From contig JAADBR010000069.1 in assembly GCA_009995705.1 (NCBI GenBank), forward strand, positions 1 through 20,479: a stretch of DNA of 20,479 nucleotides. The letters are read 5' to 3'. Below, in pieces: positions 14,504 through 20,479 of this stretch (position 1 is the first letter of the stretch; each line of letters begins with the position of its first letter). This DNA is from Microcystis aeruginosa W13-11. GTDB lineage: Bacteria; Cyanobacteriota; Cyanobacteriia; Cyanobacteriales; Microcystaceae. The translations under genes were made by a program, and so were the position numbers. The notes beneath the pieces are model-generated. The model searched no databases and was not told the DNA's origin. It saw nothing but the letters and a program-made list of their open reading frames with translations.

Positions 14504-15556
14504 TTAGTTTTTGCGGTAAAAAATCTTACTGCCTTGGTCACTGACAAAATGACAATTGCGGTAGGACCGCCAGAGAGATTTGAAAATCGGTTCTTTCGAG
14601 ACGCGATAATAGTCTCCTAGTACGGGACGGATAGCCTCGGTTGCTTCTTGGAGATGATAGTGGGGAATAGTGATAAAAATGTGATGAGCGACGTGGGTAC
14701 CAATTTGGTGATGGATGGGATTAAAGATGCCATAATTGCGATCGATGCTAGAAAGCGCCCCTTTGAGAAAGTACCAATCTTGACCGCGATACCAGGGAAT
14801 ATCATCTTCGGTATGGTGTAGGAATGTCACCAAGTCCAACCAAACCACAAAGACGATATAGGGCATGATGTAGTAGTTAAACAGAAACCAAAAGCCTTGG
14901 CTAATACCCACCCCGATTAATAGACCTAACATAAAGGCACAGCAAACGGTGCTAGTCAGTACCTGCCACCGTTCTGAGGGGCGAAAGAGGGAGCTTTCGG
15001 GCATAAAATGGGACCCCTGTTTATTAGGGGAACGACGGAAAAGATAAAGGGGATAAACAAATAAAATTAGCTGAAAACGAGCTAATTTCTCGTACCAAGC
15101 CATGTTGTTATACTGGGTTTCCGTGACGGGATACCAACTTTCATCGGTGTCGATATTGCCGGTATTAGCGTGATGGGTGCGATGACTGATACGCCAACCG
15201 TGGAAAGGTACGAGAATGGGAGTATGACTGAGATGACCGATTAAGTTATTTAACCAACGATAACGGGAAAAGGAACCGTGACCGCAATCGTGACCGACGA
15301 CAAATAAGGCCCAAAACATGGTTCCCTGCATAAACCAAAAAAGAGGGAAGAACCATGCTTGATTAATCTGGTAAGTTATCCAGTAAAGTAGGCTAATAAT
15401 GCCAAGATCAAAAAAAAAGTAAGCTAAAGAGCGAAAAACGCTTGATTGGAAGCAACGGGCCGGGATAGCTAGACGGACATCCTGTAGGGTAAATGGCAAA
15501 AATTCTCTTTCTAGGGTGGGTTTAGGTAGGGTTTGGGACACTAGGTTATAACTCAA
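14504..15556 (-). CDS. desB: Omega-3 (delta-15) acyl-lipid desaturase
   Basis: Membrane di-iron enzyme that introduces the omega-3 double bond into lipid-bound C18 fatty acids, which keeps membranes fluid in the cold. The 350-residue protein has the three histidine boxes HDCGH (about residue 89), HRTHH (about 125) and HVAHH (about 290). It also has the DesB-type context SRYRWLNNLIGHLSHTPIL, TGNIDTDESWYPVTETQYN and LDLVTFLHHTEDDIPWYRG, and has several membrane segments between the boxes. DesB is preferred over DesA because of the HGWRISHRTHHANTGN context. No ATG is available: TTG at 15556 or GTG at 15541 must serve, neither with a ribosome site. desB is cold-induced in other cyanobacteria; I see no specific element here. 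Confidence 0.9.
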   Translation of the reverse strand: MSYNLVSQTLPKPTLEREFLPFTLQDVRLAIPARCFQSSVFRSLAYFFFDLGIISLLYWITYQINQAWFFPLFWFMQGTMFWALFVVGHDCGHGSFSRYRWLNNLIGHLSHTPILVPFHGWRISHRTHHANTGNIDTDESWYPVTETQYNNMAWYEKLARFQLILFVYPLYLFRRSPNKQGSHFMPESSLFRPSERWQVLTSTVCCAFMLGLLIGVGISQGFWFLFNYYIMPYIVFVVWLDLVTFLHHTEDDIPWYRGQDWYFLKGALSSIDRNYGIFNPIHHQIGTHVAHHIFITIPHYHLQEATEAIRPVLGDYYRVSKEPIFKSLWRSYRNCHFVSDQGSKIFYRKN

Positions 15557-15840
15557 GATGGATAACAGGGCAGTATTGACGAAGGCTTGAGTAGCTCAAT
15601 TTTTCTGTTTGTCGATGCGCTATCTTTTCTCTATCTCAGCTAGGAGCAGATAAAACCGAGCGATCGAGCGAATTTCGTCTAACTCACTGGAATTTTATTG
15701 TAGGGCTTAATGTAACTTAACAAAAGCCCCTAGGGAAAGTTAATCACATTCTCCCCCTGTCTGTCCATCTGTCCCCCTGGGCATCTAGTACAATAATATC
15801 TGAGAAAATAGATAAGACTCTCGGTTATTCAATCAACATT

Positions 15841-16881
15841 ATGAACGAGTTACCTATTCGTCCAGCTAACAAAAATTTTACCCATAGTCGCTTGACTTTT
15901 GCCGATTTTTATGCGGGAATTGGTGGCTTTCGTCTCGGTCTTGAACAAATCGGTTGGCAATGTGTTTTTAGCAACGAAAATAACCCAGATTGTGTGAAAA
16001 CCTACAATCACAATTTTCATGAATCCATGAAACCGCAAGATGTTGAAGCTTTAATTCCTAGCTTACTTCCCGATTTTGAGGTTTTTTGTGGGGGATTTCC
16101 CTGTCAGCCATTTTCCAGAGCAGGACAACAAAAAGGTTGGCAAGACAGTCGCGGACTAGCCATTCAGGAAATTCTCAGAATTTGCCATGAAAAAAAGCCT
16201 AAAGTTATCTTTCTTGAAAATGTTAGTAATATCCTGCGCTTAAATAAAGGGCAGATATTAAAAGATATATTAATCCAGTTAAAGGAAATAAATTATCTGG
16301 CTTTTTATGCAGTTATCGATAGTAAATATTTCCAAATTCCTCAATCAAGACCTCGCTTTTTTTTATTGGCTTTTCGCAAGGATTTAGGAATTAAAAACTT
16401 TCAATTTCCCCAACCTTGCCATGCAGAAGTAGGTATTGAAAAAATTATTGTTCCGGGGGATTATTCAATTCCCATATCGGAAAAATGGCAGCAGTATATT
16501 GATTATTATGCTGGCAGAATTACTGCCGAACAATTATCTTTTCAACTGCCAAAAACAAGAATAAGTATTGAAAGGGCAAGTGTTAATGTAGATTATGATA
16601 ATTGTATTTATCAAATGAGATCTAGTGGCATCCGAGCAATTTCTATCCAAAAACCCTTTCCTACTTTTGCGGTTAGTGTTAGCGGTGGTGGTGCCATGAT
16701 TCCAGTGTATAGCAAGGAAAGAAGACATTTAAGTCTCTTAGAAATAAAAAGATTAATGGGATTTCCCGATGATTATTATTTTCCTGTTTCTCGCACCGCT
16801 GCTATTAAACAACTTTCTAACGCTGTCTGTCCCCCAGTCATTAAACATATTGGTATAAATATTACTAAATCACTTAATTAG
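15841..16881 (+). CDS. C5-cytosine DNA methyltransferase (type II restriction-modification)
   Basis: Transfers a methyl group from S-adenosylmethionine to C5 of cytosine within a target site. The 346 residues show the conserved order: motif I FYAGIGGFRLGLEQIG (about 23-38), motif IV FCGGFPCQPFSRAG with catalytic Cys88, motif VI ENV (126-128), motif VIII QSRPRFFLLAF, a short variable target-recognition region (about 190-265), and motifs IX/X RRHLSLLEIKRLMGFPDDY and QLSNAVCPPV. The gene overlaps the convergent HNH nuclease gene by eight bases. The target sequence cannot be read from the protein. An upstream TACAAT (15789) could be its -10 box. Lower G+C than the flanking housekeeping genes suggests horizontal transfer. 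Confidence 0.95.
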   Translation: MNELPIRPANKNFTHSRLTFADFYAGIGGFRLGLEQIGWQCVFSNENNPDCVKTYNHNFHESMKPQDVEALIPSLLPDFEVFCGGFPCQPFSRAGQQKGWQDSRGLAIQEILRICHEKKPKVIFLENVSNILRLNKGQILKDILIQLKEINYLAFYAVIDSKYFQIPQSRPRFFLLAFRKDLGIKNFQFPQPCHAEVGIEKIIVPGDYSIPISEKWQQYIDYYAGRITAEQLSFQLPKTRISIERASVNVDYDNCIYQMRSSGIRAISIQKPFPTFAVSVSGGGAMIPVYSKERRHLSLLEIKRLMGFPDDYYFPVSRTAAIKQLSNAVCPPVIKHIGINITKSLN

Positions 16882-17335
16882 CTCGATTTAGCCGGTCTTC
16901 AATATTTTCTTGACTGGGGAAAATAATCTTAGTTACTTCAGGAAAAGCTAAGACACATTCTGAACATTTATCAGGAGCATAGTTACAAAGATTACAGATT
17001 TGCCATTTGCATTTATTACAATAGAAGCAGAGAGCTTGAAAATTGTCATCGGCACTATTTCCACCTTTTTCTACGGGAATCCGATGATCCCAAACTAAAC
17101 GCACTCGCTCCCTAGCATAGGTATTTTGATTGATATTTTCTTTCTTTTTAAGAATTGAGCCACAAAAATTACATTTATTTTTTTGTTGTTCTAAGATATT
17201 TCTCTGAATTAGGGACGAGGGAGGTGTTCTAATCGGTGGTTTAGTAGTGGTAAAAAGTCGTTGATGATCGGAACTATCTAAAATATATTTTTGACTGCCT
17301 AATCTTTTTTGTCCTTCGTTGGCTGTTAAAACCAA
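16874..17335 (-). CDS. HNH endonuclease, probable restriction partner of the C5 methyltransferase
   Basis: 153-residue HNH (beta-beta-alpha metal) nuclease. The core is VWDHRIPVEKGGNSADDNFQ with the general-base His84, Asn98 and the later ALCFYCNKCK helix. Structural Cys pairs C55-C58 and C103-C106 make one zinc site, and C114-C117 with C124-C127 would make a second. The N-terminal 50 residues are polar and may recognise DNA. Its 3' end overlaps the 3' end of the methyltransferase gene, a strong sign of a type II restriction-modification pair in tail-to-tail layout. Alternatively it could be an unrelated HNH protein, but the context makes restriction the best reading. The start ATG lies next to an A-run that forms part of the aspC terminator. 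Confidence 0.8.
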   Translation of the reverse strand: MVLTANEGQKRLGSQKYILDSSDHQRLFTTTKPPIRTPPSSLIQRNILEQQKNKCNFCGSILKKKENINQNTYARERVRLVWDHRIPVEKGGNSADDNFQALCFYCNKCKWQICNLCNYAPDKCSECVLAFPEVTKIIFPSQENIEDRLNRAN

Positions 17336-17361
17336 AAAAAAGGGCGAACAAAATTCACCCT
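17332..17361 (-). terminator. Rho-independent terminator of aspC
   Basis: On the minus strand, AGGGTGAA (17354-17361) pairs with TTCGCCCT (17341-17348), with one G-T wobble and a 5-base loop, and is followed by TTTTTTT. It starts about 20 bases beyond the aspC stop and overlaps the start codon region of the HNH gene, insulating the two. Confidence 0.85.
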
Positions 17362-17380
17362 AACAGACAAAGTAATCATC

Positions 17381-18544
17381 CTACAAACTGCCGATAAACT
17401 GATCAATGCGATCGAATCCTTTTTCAATCGTCTTTAGGTCTGTAGCATAGGAAAGACGAATACAATCATCAGCACCAAAAGCAATACCGGGGATAGCAGC
17501 CACTTTTTGGGTTTCGAGGAGTTTCTGACAAAAATCCCGGGATTTTAAACCAGTTTGACTAATATCGATAAACACATAAAAAGCACCATTGGGAGTAGGA
17601 CAATCGAGTCCGGGGATCCCTCGCACTCGTTCTAAAATATACTGTCGGCGCTCGCTAAAAGCTTTGACCATTTCCTCGATGCAATCTTGGGGACTCTCCA
17701 AAGCAGCGATCGCACCGTACTGAGCAAAAGTGCAGACATTGGAGGTACTATGACCTTGGATCTTAGTCATGGCCTTGACAATTTCCACCGGTCCTGCTAT
17801 GTAACCGACGCGCCACCCCGTCATCGAGAAAGCTTTAGCAAAACCATTACTAATAATACTGCGCTGAAAGATTTCCGGTCCAAAAGAAGCGATACTGCGG
17901 TGAATTGCGCCATCGTAGAGGATTTTCTCGTAAATTTCATCAGAAACCACTAAAATATCCTTTTCAACCACAATTTTTGCTAAAGCGGCGATTTCTTCAG
18001 GAGTATAGACAATGCCGGTGGGATTAGAGGGAGAATTGAGGACAAATAACTTAGTTTTCGGTGTAATTGCCGCTTCTAGCTGTTCGGGAGTGATTTTATA
18101 CTGATTCTCTAGGCTAGTGTTCACTATAACCGATGTTCCCCCCGCTAACGTCACCATTTCAGGATAACTTAACCAGTAGGGTGCGGGAATAATTACTTCG
18201 TCCCCGGCTTCAATTAACGCCATGATTAGATTATAGAGAGACTGTTTACCGCCATTGGTAACGATGACATTATCAGCATTGTATGCTAGTTGATTATCCC
18301 GCAACAATTTCTCGGCGATGGCTTTTCTTAACCCCGGTTCTCCGGCAGCCGGTCCATAGCGAGTTTTTCCCTCATCGAGGGCCTTTTTCGCGGCAGCTTT
18401 GATGTGAGTGGGTGTGTCGAAATCTGGCTCCCCGGCGCTAAAACTACAGACATCTTCGCCGTTTCTCTTCATTTCCTTGGCCAGAGAGTCGATAGCTAGG
18501 GTAAGGGAGGGGGTAACTTGATTGACTCGTGACGCTAGTTTCAT
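17381..18544 (-). CDS. aspC: PLP-dependent aspartate aminotransferase
   Basis: Class I aminotransferase that exchanges amino groups between aspartate and 2-oxoglutarate, with possible prephenate activity in some members of this subgroup. The 387 residues have a full fold-type I plan: substrate entry motif [13 protein letters not shown] (about 36-48), [13 protein letters not shown] (61-73), SPSNPTG (171-177), [12 protein letters not shown] with the PLP-binding Asp202 and Tyr205, and [17 protein letters not shown] with the Schiff-base Lys237. IRLSYA near the C-terminus carries the substrate carboxylate Arg. AGGG lies 9 bases before the ATG. It is an ordinary chromosomal gene lying between two probable restriction-modification systems. 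Confidence 0.95.
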   Translation of the reverse strand: MKLASRVNQVTPSLTLAIDSLAKEMKRNGEDVCSFSAGEPDFDTPTHIKAAAKKALDEGKTRYGPAAGEPGLRKAIAEKLLRDNQLAYNADNVIVTNGGKQSLYNLIMALIEAGDEVIIPAPYWLSYPEMVTLAGGTSVIVNTSLENQYKITPEQLEAAITPKTKLFVLNSPSNPTGIVYTPEEIAALAKIVVEKDILVVSDEIYEKILYDGAIHRSIASFGPEIFQRSIISNGFAKAFSMTGWRVGYIAGPVEIVKAMTKIQGHSTSNVCTFAQYGAIAALESPQDCIEEMVKAFSERRQYILERVRGIPGLDCPTPNGAFYVFIDISQTGLKSRDFCQKLLETQKVAAIPGIAFGADDCIRLSYATDLKTIEKGFDRIDQFIGSL

Positions 18545-18659
18545 GGTATTTTACCCTGAAAGGGCTTTTCTGATGACCTACACAACCTTTAGTATTGTCC
18601 ATTACCTCGATTGTTCTGGGTGTTTTTTTATATAATCTCCGGAATTGCCTGGATTGGGG

Positions 18660-18753
18660 ATGGGTGGGGTGTGGGGTGTGGGGTGTGGGGTGATGGGGAG
18701 AATAAATAAAAATAATCTCCTGTCTCCTGACTCCTGAATCCTGTCTCCTGTCT
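18660..18753. repeat. Dispersed G-rich/CTCCT repeat, copy 2
   Basis: GTGTGGGGTGTGGGG units, then GAGAATAAATAAAAATAATC, then CTCCTGTCTCCTGACTCCTG. The order is the same as in the copy at 6695-6774, with the AT-rich core identical. It ends four bases before the stop codon of the MmeI-like gene. Confidence 0.75.
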
Positions 18754-18756
18754 TCG

Positions 18757-20479
18757 TTATTGAGGATTTTTTCTTTTTGCGAGTTTTTGTTTGCTGGTAG
18801 GGAGTAGGAGAGCGGTTAATTTTTCGTAGAGTTCAAAGAGGTATTCAATACGGTTTAATTCACTGGTAAAGGGTTGGGGACGATAACACAAATCAACGGC
18901 TTTGTCAAGTTTTTGGTGAGCCTTGAGCAAGTCGGGAGGCATGGTTAAAGGATCGTATAAATCCGCAAGGCTACTATCAGGATATTTTACCCTAGTATCT
19001 AGCACAGCTTGGGCGCAAGTTTCAACGGTTTGTTTTTGTTTGTCCGTAGCAGTTTCTGGAAAGGGGTAGTTATTATAAACAATATCTTTTGAATAACGAT
19101 AATCGCTTTTTAATCTTCCACACACATATTTAACCCATGCCATGTGCATTTCTGAAGTAAGAATACCGAATAAATATAGATTTGCATTAGGAATTAATAA
19201 AACTTGATCATTACCAATCACATTTTTATTCATAAAACCTATTGGAATATATTTTCTTCTTTCAGATGAAACACGGGGAACAAGTAAATAATTCGTTTCG
19301 GGTTGTGCTATTTGACAGAATAGAGTAGGTGTCGCCGCAAATTTACGAGTAGAAGCAGCTTTGCTTTTTAATCTAAAATTTTTAACCTTATCTACTTTTT
19401 TTATGACTTCTGGTAATGTCTTTAATTCCCTGGGAGAAATATCAACTAACCATAAACAATAGCGACTATAACCATTAATAAATTCTTGCGCTCCTGTATA
19501 AGGTTTAATCAATTTTTCTGCCTTCGGCTCTAATTTTAAAAATTCTTCTTTTTCTGGTTCTGTAAAAATAAAATTACCACCATCTCTTGGCATACTACCA
19601 AAACGCATTAATGGAACATTAGATAAAGGAAAACTTCGGTTATTAATAATGATGTCACTTCCATCAACCAAATAGGGATTAATATTATTCGACTGAACAA
19701 CTAATGATTCACCTTGAATATCTTCATAATCAAATAGGATTTTATTTGTTATATTAAAACTTGCAAAGCCAATAATCACACAATGAACTGCGGCGTTTCC
19801 TTTTGCTTCATTACTCCATTTAAAAGTACGATGGGCAAAATGAATTTTTAACTGATATTTTTGAAAAAGAATATTCCAAAGTAAGGCAACTTGCTCACCT
19901 TGAGATATAGAATTTGTGGAAACAAAAGCGACCCTGATTCTATTGCCCTGAATTATTTGAGCAGTCTTAATATACCATGCACACACATAATCTAAAACGC
20001 CTATTCCTTTCTCACCGTCGAAAACATAAGCCATATCATTCCTTTGCTCATCGTTCATAATCATCGCACCAACAAAAGGAGGATTTCCTAAAATAAAATT
20101 GAGATTCTCTTTTGATATAATTTCCTCCCAATCAATCCGCAAAGCATTTCCATTAACAATCTTTGCCGCTTTCTTTAATGGTAAACGCACAAAATATTGA
20201 CCAAAAGTATTACTAACTTTAACATTCATCTGATGATCAATTAACCACATTGCCACCTCAGCAACTCTTACCGCAAACTCATCGTATTCAATACCCGCAA
20301 ACTGATTCACATTTACCTGAATAATGGCACTAATATCTGTTACTAACTGCCCCGTTTTATTTAATTCCTGTAATACCAAAATCTCTAAATCTCGTAACTC
20401 CCGATAGGTAATAATTAAAAAATTGCCGCAACCACAGGCAGGATCAAGAAAATATAAATTAGCAATCTTTTTCTGAAAT
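18757..20479 (-). CDS. MmeI-like DNA methyltransferase, type IIG/IIL candidate (5' end outside window)
   Basis: The C-terminal part of a large S-adenosylmethionine-dependent adenine DNA methyltransferase. The frame continues off the right edge. Motif I FLDPACGCGNFL is read at 20415-20450, upstream of the first in-frame start codon in the window, so the gene is longer than 574 residues. Motif IV is NFILGNPPFVGAMIMND. The part that follows (SISQGEQVALLWNILFQ, then VNMINGYS-like strands, PYTGAQEFINGYSRYCLWL, VPRVSSERRKYIPIGF and RLKSDYRYSKDIVYNNYPFP) is the target-recognition layout of MmeI-family single-chain restriction-modification enzymes. It ends with a helical tail and a basic KQKLAKRKNPQ. 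In that family the nuclease domain lies at the N-terminus, which would be outside the window, so whether it still cuts DNA cannot be judged. Confidence 0.85.
   Translation of the reverse strand, partial: FQKKIANLYFLDPACGCGNFLIITYRELRDLEILVLQELNKTGQLVTDISAIIQVNVNQFAGIEYDEFAVRVAEVAMWLIDHQMNVKVSNTFGQYFVRLPLKKAAKIVNGNALRIDWEEIISKENLNFILGNPPFVGAMIMNDEQRNDMAYVFDGEKGIGVLDYVCAWYIKTAQIIQGNRIRVAFVSTNSISQGEQVALLWNILFQKYQLKIHFAHRTFKWSNEAKGNAAVHCVIIGFASFNITNKILFDYEDIQGESLVVQSNNINPYLVDGSDIIINNRSFPLSNVPLMRFGSMPRDGGNFIFTEPEKEEFLKLEPKAEKLIKPYTGAQEFINGYSRYCLWLVDISPRELKTLPEVIKKVDKVKNFRLKSKAASTRKFAATPTLFCQIAQPETNYLLVPRVSSERRKYIPIGFMNKNVIGNDQVLLIPNANLYLFGILTSEMHMAWVKYVCGRLKSDYRYSKDIVYNNYPFPETATDKQKQTVETCAQAVLDTRVKYPDSSLADLYDPLTMPPDLLKAHQKLDKAVDLCYRPQPFTSELNRIEYLFELYEKLTALLLPTSKQKLAKRKNPQ

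Noticed and set aside
14179..14620. Plus-strand open frames of 68 and 98 codons beside desB
   Set aside because: No family motif or ribosome site was found, and the second is largely antisense to the desB 3' end.
15703..15729. GGGCTT/AAGCCC inverted repeat between desB and the methyltransferase
   Set aside because: Only six base pairs with a 15-base spacer, which is expected by chance and has no tail or nearby promoter box that fits.

Overview
The window looks like chromosomal DNA of a bloom-forming cyanobacterium, most likely Microcystis or a close relative. The basis is a cyanobactin-type PatA/PatG protease, a DesB-type omega-3 desaturase, an LrtA-type long hibernation factor, nine exact copies of the cyanobacterial HIP1 octamer GCGATCGC, heptad tandem repeats, G-rich dispersed repeats and many toxin-antitoxin remnants. 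The species name is inferred from gene style and repeats, not from a search.

Left part (1-7421): the 3' part of a cyanobactin maturation protease gene runs in from the left edge. A roughly 0.7 kb leader region follows, with a 9-bp dyad and a candidate promoter, and then lrtA (ribosome hibernation). lrtA converges on an hsp20 gene across a perfect bidirectional terminator. Next come a YciO-type YrdC/Sua5 protein and larC (nickel-pincer cofactor synthesis), which are divergent and overlap at their 5' ends. A possible 45-residue ORF, rpsD with its terminator and a BFN/DUF151 nuclease gene complete this part.

Middle (7422-12053): a degraded type II toxin-antitoxin relic carrying a 95-bp MITE-like element lies at the 3' end of a MacB-type ABC permease gene. 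It is followed by pgi and dusB. dusB is preceded by a possible 21-codon leader ORF embedded in two mutually exclusive hairpins.

Accessory island (about 12.05-14.5 kb): this lies between dusB and desB. It holds a small lipoprotein, a complete ParE/RelE-like toxin with its overlapping antitoxin, an orphan HicB-like antitoxin and a frameshifted antitoxin relic. A 61-bp copy of the dusB 3' end (58/61 identical), a 29-bp exact direct repeat, several hairpins and a 15-bp inverted-repeat pair are also present. It reads as a site of repeated insertion and decay.

Right part (14504-20479): desB, then a C5-cytosine DNA methyltransferase whose 3' end overlaps an oppositely oriented HNH endonuclease gene (a probable type II restriction-modification pair), then an aspartate aminotransferase. 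The 3' part of an MmeI-like DNA methyltransferase (type IIG/IIL candidate) runs off the right edge. Two probable restriction-modification systems therefore flank one housekeeping gene. I see no CRISPR array, rRNA, tRNA or intact transposase in the window.
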